Origin: Anaeramoeba flamelloides | Taxonomy: Eukaryota; Metamonada; Anaeramoebidae | NCBI GenBank assembly: GCA_027625915.1 | Contig: JANTQA010000008.1 | Coordinates: forward strand, 1,361,001 to 1,425,000 | Length of the DNA: 64,000 nt | Reading direction: 5' to 3' | In this document: positions 1 to 11,186 of the stretch, one piece after another | How the letters are laid out: each line of letters opens with the position of its first letter | Position numbering within the stretch: the stretch's first letter is position 1 | Translations under genes and position numbers: made by a program | Notes under the pieces: model-generated | What the model was told of the DNA's origin: nothing | Databases searched by the model: none | The model's input: only the letters and a program-made list of their open reading frames with translations

Positions 1-1020
1 TTTTTGAGGTTTTCTATTTTATTTGTGAAGTGTTCTAGGTTTTTTTTAGGATTTCTATTTTATTAGGAAAATCTATTGATTTTCTCTAGGTTTTTTTGAG
101 GTGTTCTATTTTATATATGAAGTTTTCTAGGTTTTTTTTAAACTAGATTCCAAAAATTTGGACACAGTTTAAACAGTTGAAAGAACATCATTACTGTACT
201 TTAAATTCAAATTGGAAATAATTTTGATTTTACAAAACAATTTCATTTTTTGTCTTTTTTGTTTTGTTTTCCTTTCCTTTTTTGCAGTTACGTAATCTGT
301 TTCGTTAGATCTCGAATTTTTTTTTTACATGATTGATAGAAAGTTACTGTTGAGTTTGTTAAATTGGAAAATAACATACAATTAGTTGATGGTATATTAT
401 CATTTGATCGATCAACAATTGTTAGTGAAATTTCAACAAATTTACTAATACATTTTTTGTTCCGCTCGTTTCATTATTTTGGACACACCTGTTTTTATTT
501 TTGAGTTTTAACTTTTTTTCTTTTATTTGGCTGAAAATGATTACTTATAAAAACATAAATACTGAGTAACTTAAATGTAGTTTTATATTAAGTTTGGGAA
601 AATACAATAAATTGGGTTTTTTTTGCCTATTTTTGATTTTGGGTGTGTCCAAATTGTTGGAACCGGGTTTACTTTAGAAATAAACTGAAAATTTATTAAA
701 ATTTTCGGTTTATAACTAAAGTAAAAAAAACCTAACGAAAATCATTGATTTTCTAAATAAATAGAAAACTCAAAAAAACCTAGAACACTTAACAAATAAA
801 AAAGAAATCTCAAAAAAAACTTCCGAAAATTTATTTATTTTCTTGATTTTAAAAAAGCCTCATGAAGAGTGCCTATCTTTTCCAAAATTCATAAGAATTG
901 AATAAAATCAAAGATTTAACCCAATTCCTTTGAATACTGAAAAATCTAAGAGCGGTTTTTTTTAATTTGAGAAATAAACCGAAAATTAAAAAAATATTCT
1001 TTTAATTTCTCAAATTAAAA
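1..1020. repeat. Repeat family H, copy 1 (palindrome-rich), split by a MITE
   Basis: Sequence made of repeated CTAGGTTTTTTT blocks and their reverse complements, which would fold into long hairpins. The block 672-810 (start CTTTAGAAATAAAC) is the continuation of 1-140, separated only by the MITE at 141-669. Related copies lie at about 3180-3850 and 38270-39290; the stretch near 865 (GAGTGCCTATCTTTTCC) recurs near 38754. No coding potential is visible. The family has no recognisable protein and its true ends are not defined. Confidence 0.7.
141..669 (+). mobile_element. MITE family A, copy 1 (Tc1/mariner-like, TA target)
   Basis: About 529 bp with imperfect terminal inverted repeats of roughly 27 bp: left end AACTAGATTCCAAAAATTTG, right end (reversed) AACCCGGTTCCAACAATTTG, both running on into GACACA. 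It is flanked by TA on both sides. The same H sequence without the element is present at 38945-38965, so the TA duplication is confirmed by an empty site. It has no ORF. A further copy of the GGACACACC subterminal motif lies inside, near 480. Tc1/mariner assignment rests on the TA duplication and TIR style only. Confidence 0.85.
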
Positions 1021-1128
1021 AGAAATAACTGTAAATAAGATGAATTTATAACTCATGCCTTAAATTATCAAATAAAATTATTTTTTTTTTATATATTTTT
1101 TTAGGAAAAGTTATTCTAAAAAAATTTT

Positions 1129-1178
1129 CGTGAGATAAAATTATATCACAAGTGCAAATCTATCACTTTTATCTCACA
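1129..1178. repeat. Short inverted repeat (hairpin)
   Basis: GTGAGATAAAA is followed about 26 bases later by its reverse complement TTTTATCTCAC. This could be the core of a small degraded inverted-repeat element or a chance hairpin in AT-rich DNA. The rest of 1021-2069 shows no gene that I can support. Confidence 0.4.
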
Positions 1179-2069
1179 ATTCTTTACAAAATTTATAAAA
1201 ATTTATAAATTATATTTGAGTTTGATAGTAATAATAAAAAAAATGCTGAGAGTGGGGTCTAATAGATATTTAACTTTGATTGTTAATTTTTATTCAAGTA
1301 ATTTTATTCAACCGTTCGATAATTATAAAACATTTAAAACTTTAATATTTTGTAAAATATATGAATGGGTATGTAAAGAAATTATATTTATTTGTTACAA
1401 GATTATTTCAATAAAATCGTTTGTGTGACCTATCGTGAAGTAATACAAAGAATGTTAATTGTACTCGTTGCAAGATAGGGTATGAAAATAGTGGGAATAA
1501 GAATTATATTAAAAAACTTTTGAAAAAGAGAAATTATTCCATCAAAATTTCAGAAAAATCACTGTTTTAATTCCTTTTTATCATACTTTTATCAAGTTTC
1601 AAATATTTTCGTCAAGATCAGAATAAAAAAAATTATTTCTTGATTAAATCAAATTTATTATATTTTTTGTAAAAAACTAAGATTTTTTTTCTTAATAGGA
1701 GGACTATTTTACTTGGAATAGCTGAAAAATCGGGTATTTATAAAAAACGAATATTTTTTTCAGAAAAAGTTTTTTGAAATGAAAATTTTCCATCAAGTCA
1801 TCTTTTGATTTATAAAAAGCTTGTTTCCAATTAAACAGGAGGAATTATTTAATTTTAGAATTTTTTTACTTTTATTACGATTTTATTTATTTTCTTGTTA
1901 AAATTAAACAACGAAAGTATTACTCAAAAGAAAAAGCATTAAGGATTTTGTTTTGGTTTGAATAAATTTATTTTCATTTTTAAAAATATTATAAAAGAAT
2001 TTAAGAGTTTTTAAATTTATTAATTTTTTTTTTTCCTTTTTTATTAATTGGTATCTAAAACAAGTATAA

Positions 2070-2873
2070 ATGTCTAACTTTCAAAATACAAAAGTTCTTG
2101 AGGATTTTGACAAAACAAAATCAAAGAGAAATAAATATGATTCTTTCAAAACAAAATCTGGTGAAAAACAATTAGTAAGACGATTAAGAAATACAGAAGG
2201 AGAAATTTTTCTACATTTTAAAGTAAATGGTATAACCCAAAATTTAACTGTAACCAAACCTGTAACAGAGGAAAAGATAAGAAATCTTTTTGGTTCCACG
2301 AATGAGAAACCAATAACTCTGACGAAATTATCCAAGTTTTATACTAATCTTGGACATTACATTGCAACATTTCCTTTTCTTATTCGGAAAAAAAATCAAC
2401 AGAAAATAGACGATCAGTGCAATTACTTGGTAAACAGTATGGGCAATAATGAAATTAAACAATGGGTCCTATTAAAAGAAGGAAATCAGAATGACAAGCG
2501 CTGCAATTATGATCTGCTTTTTCAGGAGATGTCTGAAAAAAAAAAAACAACCAAATTAAATACGAAAGGACTTGGGTTTATTTACCTTAAGAAAGGCGTC
2601 AGAATAGGAAATAGCTATACACTTCCAGAATTAGTAGACGTAGTAAGAAAAAAGTTCTCATTAAGAAACCCAATAATGAAATTTGAATACCTAACGAGCC
2701 CATTAACTTATATTGAATATTTGGTTAATGAGGAAATCTATCTCAAAAAATTAAATAAAAGACACCAACAAAGAGAAGAAGAAAAGAAAAGAATAAAAAA
2801 AGAGAGGAAAAAAAAGAAAAGAAAAAAGAAAAAGAAGGAAAAAAGAAGAAGAAAAAAACTAAAAAAAAAATAA
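2070..2873 (+). CDS. Unrecognised 267-aa protein with a lysine-rich tail
   Basis: Single uninterrupted frame from ATG to TAA, 267 codons, clearly less AT-rich than its flanks and with well-mixed codons, so very probably a real gene. I do not recognise the family. Residues 1-225 look globular (mixed charge, scattered aromatic residues, motifs such as GLGFIYLKKGVRIGNSYTLP around residues 168-187). Residues 225-267 are almost purely K/R/E with runs of lysine, a low-complexity basic tail of the kind seen in nucleolar or RNA-binding proteins. No membrane segment or signal peptide is visible. The start is the first ATG after an in-frame stop region and follows a T-rich stretch. The lysine tail continues in style into the A-rich 3' flank, so slippage there is possible. 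The nearest neighbour is the RPN5 relic on the opposite strand. Confidence 0.7.
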   Translation: MSNFQNTKVLEDFDKTKSKRNKYDSFKTKSGEKQLVRRLRNTEGEIFLHFKVNGITQNLTVTKPVTEEKIRNLFGSTNEKPITLTKLSKFYTNLGHYIATFPFLIRKKNQQKIDDQCNYLVNSMGNNEIKQWVLLKEGNQNDKRCNYDLLFQEMSEKKKTTKLNTKGLGFIYLKKGVRIGNSYTLPELVDVVRKKFSLRNPIMKFEYLTSPLTYIEYLVNEEIYLKKLNKRHQQREEEKKRIKKERKKKKRKKKKKEKRRRKKLKKK

Positions 2874-3179
2874 TTACAGGATGAAAATAATAATCGAAGG
2901 ACAAAAATAAACAAATTAAATAAAATCAAGTTTGAAATAAAACAAGAAAAGAAAATGAAAATTATGTTACTGATCAAGAAAAGAAAACTCAATCATAAAA
3001 AAAAAAGAAAATAAAAAAAAATAAATTAATCTAACTAACAAAAAACAATTATTTTATCTTGTTTGTATTTTTTTGTTGTGCTTGTTATCAGTGAAGATAT
3101 TTTTTTTTAATTAATTCCTTAATTTTAAAGAATAGGCAATGATCATTTTTCCTAAGGATGATTATTAATTTTTGTGGGG

Positions 3180-3850
3180 AATAAAACTTCATTAAACAAT
3201 AGTATGAAAAAATTAAAATGAAAATTAAAAGTTAGACAAAAATATAACTTCAATTATCATTTCATACGTGTTAGTTGAGTTTATTCACAAAAAAATCAAC
3301 TTTACAGATCTTAAAAATCTTGTGGTGTTGTATATATTGTCGTGAATAGTACTACAATTTTTAATAGTCTCTAGTCTTGAAGAAAAGTTCTTTTTTGGGT
3401 GAATAATTTTGACTGGGAGGGACAATGAATTTTAATTTAAACTCACCTTTAGGATATTTTTTTGAAGAGATAATAACTAATAGTTTTGAAAAAACTCTAC
3501 TCATCTAAAAAAACTCAAATAAAAAAAAAAAATCGACCTGATGATAAATATTGAAAGTATCCGAGGTTTTTTTATTTTTTAAGAAATTAAAAGAACCTAA
3601 CCAGAGTGTCCTAGGTTTTGTTTACTTTTTGAAATAAACTGAAAATTTACTAAAAATTCTGTTTATTCCAAAAATTAAAAAAAACTAGGACACTTTTCCT
3701 TAGGTTTTCCAGAATTCAAATAATTGTTTCAAAAATATATGATTTTACTATTCTTGTAAATCCAAAAAAACCTAAATGAAAGTGTCATAAAGTGACGAGG
3801 TTTTTTTTTTTTATTCAGAAAAAAACCTAAAAAAATTCCAAATTTTGTAC
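3180..3850. repeat. Repeat family H, copy 2
   Basis: Matches 38270-39000 in order: AGTTAGACAAAA followed by ACTTCAATT, then TAACTAATAGTTTTGAAAA, then CTAGGTTTT palindrome blocks. It holds hairpins such as the one around 3617-3695 (AATAAACTGAAAATTTAC against its complement). No gene is seen between 2874 and 4205. Confidence 0.6.
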
Positions 3851-4208
3851 CTTAATTCTTTAAAATTCTGGAAAACTTAAAAGCAATTGTTATTTACTTT
3901 TTTAAATAAATAATTTTTAATAGTAAAAACAATTGGTTACATCTTTGAAAGATATTCATCAGATTTAAAATACTTTTAAAATATAATAAAATGACCTTTT
4001 ATCTAGAAACAAAAAAGTTTTCAAATGTTTTACTATAAATTGAAAAAAATCTTAATAGAACCTGGAAAATTGGATTTTTAAACTTAAATTGTAAAATATC
4101 TCGACAAATATTTTTTTAATCAAAGATCCTTTATTAACCAATAGTGTTTATTATAATTGAAGTTATTAGAAAAGGTAAAATTAGCAAATATTTAATTATA
4201 TTTTGATT

Positions 4209-5062
4209 AAATTTTTTCATAATCGTGAAATGTTTCAACTTGCAATTCCTCCAATAATTCGGATGTCGTGCGCATTTCACATCTTTTTCTTTTATTTCAC
4301 ACAAAACCAGAATAATTCTTATTCAACTTCAATATAAACCTTTCCTTCTGTAATTGAGCTGATGGTATCAATTAATCCCATTTTGGTTTCGTGATCTGGT
4401 GTATTTTCAAGCAACTTGATAGAATCTTGAACAATATGTTGAACGACCGTTTTGGATTGGTTTCTTATTTTTTGAAAGTAGAAATATAACTCTCTTGTAA
4501 TTGTGCCCACTCATTACATTAAAAACACAATTTGACAATTTCATTACAGACAATCATCTATGAGAAAAACTTTCGGTCTTGATTTGTTGTTTTATGTTTG
4601 TTATTACAGTCAGTTCCATTTTTAAAACACAAACTTTTAGTGAAATTATCAGCACAGAAAAATCTCAAATTAAGTCACAAAATTCAAATTCTAGTAAAAT
4701 AATTTGTATTTCAAAAAAAAATTCCAAAAAATTGGCCTTAATTTGAGATTTTTTTTTACCTTAAATTTTAACAAAAAGTTTTTTTCTTAAAAATGGAACT
4801 GACTGTATTGAAAAAGTTTTGGTGTGTTTAAGGGATTTTTACTTTCTTGATGGTTTGGGAATTAAATTTGATTTTTCTTTTTAGTTATTTATTGAAATTA
4901 TCAAAAATGATTAAAAAAAAGAAAAAAATTTTATTCAGATCTTGTTTGTTTTTCTAAACCCTACAATTGTTCAAGCACAAGTGATAAATTTCTTTCTTTA
5001 ATTGCTAGATCTTTAATTTTTGGTAATTCCTCTTCCAGTAATTTATTAAAATTGGTCTCCAT
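4209..5062 (-). pseudogene. Broken copy of 26S proteasome subunit RPN5/PSMD12
   Basis: Three minus-strand pieces match the N-terminal part of RPN5 (PSMD12), a PCI-domain subunit of the proteasome lid, in order. Piece 1, 5062-4963, starts METNFNKLLEEELPKIKDLA (human: [20 protein letters not shown]). Piece 2, about 4480-4319, ends TEGKVYIEVE (human TEGKIYVEIE). Piece 3, about 4285-4209, holds SELLEELQVETF (human SILQELQVETY). About 45 residues between pieces 1 and 2 and about 17 residues between 2 and 3 are missing. Piece 3 runs into a stop, and the C-terminal two thirds (including the PCI domain) is not found downstream. Piece 1 ends at a plausible donor (GTAGGG), so some gaps are introns, but no in-frame splice joins pieces 2 and 3. 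A 199-bp MITE lies between pieces 1 and 2, and another element starts 55 bp upstream of the ATG. It is best read as a decayed partial duplicate; a functional RPN5 should exist elsewhere. Confidence 0.65.
4607..4805. mobile_element. MITE family P, copy 1 (199 bp, TA target)
   Basis: Perfect-looking terminal inverted repeats: CAGTCAGTTCCATTTTTAA at the left and its reverse complement ending GGAACTGACTG at the right, flanked by TA on both sides (4605-4606, 4806-4807). It lies in the intron-like gap of the RPN5 relic. A decayed relative is at about 22631-22812. No coding capacity. Confidence 0.85.
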
Positions 5063-5118
5063 TTTGTTTTTTTGATCATGGTATTGAATGAATGGAAATA
5101 GAAGTCTTGAATTACTGT

Positions 5119-5577
5119 TGAGAGAAAAATGTTGGACACAGAAAAATAGTTGGACACTATTTTTAATTGGGAACATTACTGAAATTGATTTTTAATTTTT
5201 TTCATTTTATGAAATAACTAAAGAAAATAACAATAATCTACTTACTAGAATGAGGATTAATGTGATTCTACTTTACCAAAATCTTATCTCTTCTAATCTA
5301 AAGCAAGTTTAAAAATTACCATTTTCAGAGTTAATAGTAAACTTTACTACAATTTGGATTTTTGTTATAATAGCTTGATCTACTTTAGTTATTAACCTTT
5401 CAAATGAGTAGTCTAGACACACCACAGATTAATGAACTTGTAACACATTTAAACCTGGATTTATATAAAATTCACCTAGTTATCAATTGGATTTGATTTT
5501 AAATTTTACGAATGTTTCCTAATTAAAAATCGTATCAAACCATTTTTCTGTGTCAAACATTTTTCTCTCAAAAGTTA
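5119..5577. mobile_element. MITE family K, copy 1, long TIR
   Basis: The left arm from 5119 (GAGAGAAAAATGTTGGACAC, then AGAAAAATAGTTGG...TTTTTAATTGGGAACATT) is matched in reverse complement by the right arm around 5517-5570 (CCTAATTAAAAATCG ... CATTTTTCTCTC). The arms are about 60 bp with a few mismatches. Related ends occur near 30830, 44965 and 57830-57900. The open frame 5176-5063 ahead of the RPN5 start belongs to this element and not to the gene. Confidence 0.6.
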
Positions 5578-6160
5578 TATCCAAAAAAATACCAGAGAAA
5601 AATACTAATCAAAGAAGAGAGTCTTTTAATTCACCAAAAAGATCTTATGATTTGTAAATTAATCTCCTCTGCAACACAATTCTGTTTTCTATGTTTGAAT
5701 AAATTTTTAATGTTTATGGAACCTTATCTCAAATAGAAATTTCAAAAACAGAAATAAATTTTACAATAAATAGTATTTGTTTAGGAAATTATGTTCAAAA
5801 ATTTCAAATATAATAAAAACAAAAGATCCAATTATAAATTGAATATATTATCTATTAGATCTCAAAACATTAATCTCCAGAATTAAATTCTTCATATATC
5901 TCAAAATTTGTTTCTATTTTTATTTTTTTCCTAAAGTATTTTTTTTTGATATTTTAATTAATTGGAAAATATAGTTTTGTCCTCTTTACTTTAAAACCAA
6001 TTTGAAGAATTTACAAGTTAAGATCACTCATCCAATTTGAAAGAAACTCTTAAATTTTTCAATTATAATAGATATTCTGTAATTGCTACTCCCTTAAGAG
6101 TAAACAAAATTTCGATTTATTTTTTATCATTTTTTCTTTTGGTAATCTTTCTTCTACAAA

Positions 6161-7573
6161 ATGACGAACCTCTCTTTTAGTTTTCTAAAACAACCCGCTT
6201 CACAATATTTAAGACATTTCATCCAAATCTTGGTGTTATTATTTCTAAATGCCAAGCTGTTTCAAATCTCTGCAACACCAATAGTGGTACCATTCTTACA
6301 CGCAACCCACGCTCCTTTCAGCACTGCAGTTGGTGTGTTTGATGCCTTCGAATCATCCATAACTTCAGGCAATTTCCCAATCCTTGCTGTCGGGATCATT
6401 CTAATTACCGGTGTCACTATCGGAAAGCTTTTATGTGCATGGGCATGCCCATTTGGATTTGTGCAAGATTTATTGAACTATCTCCCAATCTCGAACAAAA
6501 ACATCATCCCAAGAGATTGGTTTAAATCTTTACAAATGATTAAGCAACTGTTGCTGGCCTTTTCAGTTTTTTCCTCAATTTTGTATGGCTTTCAAACAAT
6601 CACAGAAGAGATCGATCCAATTAAAAAAAGTGTAAGTAAATCCCAAAGACAAAACAAAAAACTTTAGTTTCTTGTTTTATTTTTTTTCTCATTCGCTTTT
6701 CTGTTATTTTTTTTTTATTTTCTTTTTTTTTAATGGGCTTATTGATAAATTTGGTTGCTGTTTTTCTTTTCTAAAATACAAACAGAAAGAAAAAGAAATT
6801 AAATCTAACCTAACCTATCTCGAAAAAAACAAAAACTTAACTTGAATATTTGCTCTTTTTATCTTTGTTCAGAACCACCATAATAATAATAAGAAATTAA
6901 TTCTTCCCAGAACTCACAACAACCAACTAAACTTCAATTTTTTTCTCTTTTTTCTCTTTGTTCCAAACCACCATAAACAATAAAAAAAAATTCAAAATTT
7001 TTATTTTGGAAATGAAAAGCCCTTCCACGATGCACCATTTTCTGTACTCTCACCATCTACAACGTTATTCACTTATATCCCTTGGGCAGCTTATTGGAAA
7101 CCAGAAGTGCTTTATAAACAACGTATTCATTAAAAAATTTTATTTTCCTACTTATTTTTTCGATCTCCAGATTTTTTACACCTTGCTTTCTTTTTTTTTA
7201 TGTTTTTTTCTTCTTCTATTTCATCTTGTTCACTCACACCTTCTTTTTTTTTTTCAAAAACATAATAGCAATTGCTTATCTAAAACTGAGTATCCTTATT
7301 GCTTGTTTAGGGTTATGTGTTGTTATTCCAAGATTCTTTTGTCGTTATATTTGCCCTTTGGGATACATGTATGACTTAACAAACAAATTCAAATTCTTAA
7401 AGATCAAAACTGGATCAGTCAAAAAAGAAGAAGCAAATAAACAACTCAAAGAGATTTGCCCAATGGACGTTCAAATTACAACAGATGAGAAATATATTGA
7501 CTCTCCAGCTTGTATCCATTGTGGGAAATGTTTCAAATATTTCCCAAACCAATTTAGTCAAGAGTTTTTTTAA
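6161..7573 (+). CDS. NapH-like membrane [4Fe-4S] protein, three exons
   Basis: Exons 6161-6631, 7020-7122 and 7269-7573 join in phase (donors GTAAGT and GTATTC; acceptors AAAAG and AATAG) to give 292 aa. The product resembles the NapH/MauN-type polyferredoxin membrane family (Fer4_5 type), which passes electrons between quinol and soluble partners. Four hydrophobic segments lie near residues 18-37, 72-92, 126-143 and 193-212. Two CX3CP motifs follow membrane segments (C92-C96 in LLCAWACPFG; C216-C220 in FCRYICPLG), as in NapH. The C-terminal ferredoxin part keeps C255 (ICPMD) and C273, C276, C279 (CIHCGKC). The first three cysteines of motif 1 and the last of motif 2 are absent, so one cluster rather than two is expected. 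Such genes are mainly prokaryotic. The introns show it is a resident nuclear gene, so lateral transfer is the likely origin (inference). Redox partner and compartment are unknown. Confidence 0.82.
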
Positions 7574-8789
7574 GAGAACACTTTTACAAATTAAATCACA
7601 AAAAGAATTTTATTTCTTTATTTAAAATTAAAACGAAAATGAATTTCATTTATATACAAATCAAATCCTCAACAAATATGGTTTGTTAATTTTTTATTTT
7701 GTATTGCCCTTTTTGCGTATCGAATAAGAAAAAATATCAGACCAAATACTAAAAATAAATAAATAAAAATCTATCGATTGATTAAAAAAGAATTTTTGAT
7801 CATTTTTTCCCTTTCTTTGGAGAATTATTTTCACCAAGAAAATTTCATGATAAAATCAAAAATATTAACAAGACTGCACAAAAGATGAATTATTTCTTGA
7901 ATTAAATCAAAATTAGACTTTATTTGATTTTGAAAAACAAATTTTTGGGATTATTTCTGATTATTAAACAATAGACTAAAATGGTACAATAATTGAATAA
8001 TTAACGATTTTTATTTTAATTCACCAAATATTTCTTTAAAGGAATTGATTTTGATGATTAAATTAAATTGGATAGCTTCAAATTTGGTTAACACAATAAT
8101 CATTTAATTATATAATATCAATAATTGAAAAAGAAATTTCTCTAAAACCAAAAATATGATATTTTTATTTTATAAAAAAAAATTTTCAAATAACTGCAGA
8201 CTAACTTTTATTATTAGAAATTATTTTTTAATTGTGTAAAATTGAATTTTTTTTCAGTAAAAATTTACAGAAAGCAGAGAAATCAAAGAAATCACAAAAA
8301 TCATAGAAAAATGAAAAAAAAGTAACCACAGAAATCACAGAAACCTAATTTTAATCACAGAAACTTTAAAGAATTTTTATCGTTTATATCAGGATTTAAT
8401 ACTAAAAAAAAAAAAAGATGATTTTCAAGAAAGAAAAATAGATTAACTTGGAGATCATGCTTGTTTTTCCCTTTTACAATTTTAAATAATCGTAATTATT
8501 GTAGGATGGTTAATTTTTGATTAACATTTGTAAAGTAGAGTTATTGGGGGGTGTATCATCAAGTATTAATATGATGGTAATTAAACTCCAATTCAAAATT
8601 TGTAACACACCAAAATCCAATTATAGAAAAAAAAAATCTAATTTAAACAATTCTCGAAGAAATACCTAATTAAAAATATTTACATATTAGAACTTAACAA
8701 TTTTTTATCAATTATAATGCCCACAAAACAAAAAAAATAAATGATTACGAAGACTGATAAATCAAGAATGTTTTCAAAAAATTTGTAGA
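7574..8789. other. No gene seen; short degenerate repeats
   Basis: AT-rich spacer without a supportable gene. Around 8271-8366 there is a degenerate run of a roughly ten-base unit like ATCACAGAAA (for example AATCACAGAAAC), a small minisatellite-like patch. Confidence 0.5.
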
Positions 8790-9121
8790 GATCAAAACAA
8801 AAAAATTCATTAGTCAATTTGTAAAAATTCTATTAGGAATATTGATCCTCAAATTGTTAGATAACACGAACCAATTTTATTTGAGTTCTTCTATTTTGAA
8901 CAACTCATCTTTAACCTAATATCAACTGTTTGAAAAAATTTTTGATCAAACGAAACAAGTTTTGTATATTCAAAAAATGAAATGAAAACCAAAAAATTAA
9001 TAGATAAAAAAATGATTTTTATATTTTTAAAAATCTAAATTATTTCCAATTTGAATTAAAATGTATTATTTTAAATGTTTGGACAGTTTTAATTGTGTTC
9101 AAAATGTTGAATTTTAGTTTA
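8790..9121 (-). mobile_element. MITE family B fragment (reverse orientation)
   Basis: Contains, reversed, the internal landmarks of family B (TTTATTTGAGTTCTTCTATT, then AACTTTAAC/TAATATCAA, then AAAAAATGAAATGAAAAC) and ends with the family TIR (GTTGAATTTTAGTTTA). The other end is missing, so the copy is truncated to about 330 bp. Confidence 0.55.
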
Positions 9122-10213
9122 ATTAAAAATAAAACCTATTTGAAAGTATCAATTTTTTAATTGGTATTTTATAGAAAAGTTGAATTACTATTTTAAACAA
9201 TATAATATTAAATTAAAAAATAGAAAATATTTAAAAGTTTAATTTAATTCTGGAAATGGGTTTATTGATGAAATAATACATTCAGGTATATTATTACGAA
9301 AAAAAAAAAAAGAAAAAAAAAGTTCCTAATGGTGATGTTTTTTTTGAAAAAAATAAAGATAATAAATTAATTATATTTTAAGTGAAAAATACTTTATATT
9401 TATTCAAGTCTTTATTAAACTAAAAAAAAAATAATAATAAAATAATTAAAGGAATAACTAAAATGTGGCCACTATAGGGGCTTTATAAATAAAAACATCG
9501 GTGGATTAAACTCTTTATATCTCGAGATCCAGAAGAACTATAAAATTTTGAAAAATTTAGGAATTGTTAAGTTTGTTTGATTAGATTCTCTAATTGGAAG
9601 GTGGCAGTAGAAACAACAACCAAACCATATTTCTTCGAATTGAAGTGTTGTCTGGTTTCCAATAAAAACCTTTGAAAAAAAAGAGTCACAAGTCAAAATG
9701 GGTATAATTTTGTTGAATAACTCCCCATCAATAATAAAAATACTAAAAAAGAAAATTATAGCCAATACAATTTTTAAATGGTAAACAGATGAATTTTACT
9801 CTAGATTATAAATCCTCAATTATTTAAAAAATTTATTTGGATTTTCAAAGTTTTTTGATATTTTCTATCTGCTTATTATCATTACTAAAATAGTGGGTTC
9901 TTATAACTTTTTGTTAGAAAGTGACAATAACATAAATCAAATAAAAAATAAGTTTATATAAAAATTGGTTAAAATCTCCTTGAATCTAAAGATTCTACTG
10001 TTTCATTAAGATTGGTTTTATTTTAAATAATAAAAAAAAAAAACTATTTGTGGTTAAGATTTCAAAATTTATTCTCTAAGTCTCTTTTTTAAGTTAACTT
10101 CAAAGAGTATCACAATTCAATTTTTGTTTGATCATAAATTTTATATTAGATAAAATTATGAAAAATAAGAAAATTTGTAATCTAATTGTAGATTGGAATT
10201 AATATTCTAAATA
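9122..10213. other. No convincing gene; slightly GC-richer island at 9460-9780
   Basis: The stretch 9460-9780 is less AT-rich than its surroundings and holds a 75-codon minus frame with cysteines (FGCCFYCHLP), but there is no homology I recognise, no splice support and no ATG context of note. It could be the relic of a mobile element. The rest is plain AT-rich spacer. Confidence 0.4.
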
Positions 10214-10763
10214 AACCCCATTCCAAAATTTTGTCCACACTCAAAATCAAAAATAGGCAAAAAAAAAAAAAAACTCAATATATTATATTTTTCCAAACCT
10301 AATATAAAACAACATTTAGGTTACCCAATATTAATGTTTTTATAAGTAATCTTTTTAATCCAAATAAAAGAAAAAAAAAAAATATAACTCAAAAATAAAA
10401 ACAGGTATATCCAAAATAATGAAACGAGCTGAACAAGAAATATATTGGTAAATTTGTTGAAATTTCACCAACAATTGTTGATCGATCAAATGTTAAGATA
10501 TTATCTACCAATTGTATGTTATTTTTCAATTAAACAAACTCAACACTAACCTTCTATCAACCATTGAAAAAAAATTCGAGATCTAACCAAAGAAAAAGGT
10601 TATATAACTTGCAAAAAAGGAAATGAAAACAAAACAAAAAAGACAAAAAATGAAAAAAATGAAATAGTTTATAAAATCAAAATTATTTCCAAATTGAATT
10701 TAAAGTGTGGTATTGTTGTTCTTTCCCCTGTTTAAGCTGTGTCCAAATTTTTGGAATATAGTT
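10214..10763 (-). mobile_element. MITE family A, copy 2 (reverse orientation)
   Basis: About 550 bp. It starts AACCCCATTCCAAAATTTTG and ends TTTTTGGAATATAGTT between TA sites, the same TIR as copy 1 but in the opposite orientation. The internal block CAACAATTGTTGATCGATCA is shared with copies 1 and 3 and, in weaker form, with family B. No ORF. Confidence 0.8.
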
Positions 10764-11186
10764 TAGTTATAAAGTCTTATTCTACTAAAACATTCCAGAT
10801 ATCCATTGAAATAGTGTAAATGTGTGATTTTCAAAATAAAGGAACTGATATCTAAATGTTTTATTTTGTGATAGTAAGTATATTATTTACAATCAAAAAA
10901 AAAAAAAAAATCATATCGAAGAATAAAAAAAAATGAAATTTTATTATTTATGATTTATCATTCTTTCTTCAAATGTTTCACCATCTTTTTTTTTTTTTTT
11001 TTTTAATTATATTTTTACATTTAATTTTATGAAAAAAAAAGAAAAAAAAGATCGAGAGAGAGAGAAAAGAAAAAGAAAATCGAATTTATGTAATTACAAA
11101 ATAAAATATAAATAAAAAGAAAAGAAAAAAGAATTAAAAATCGCGAAGATATCAAAATCTATCTTAAAATTAAATTAAAATTCTTT

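Noticed and set aside
2081-2335. Minus-strand frame opposite the lysine-tailed gene
   Set aside because: Antisense shadow of the better-supported plus-strand frame.
6085-6100. CTACTCCC followed by TTAA just upstream of the NapH-like gene, like a family C end
   Set aside because: Only a dozen bases match and no corresponding interior or second end was found.
9538-9765. 75-codon minus frame with cysteines in a GC-richer patch
   Set aside because: No family resemblance, no splice partners and no conserved copy in the window; kept only as a note on the spacer.
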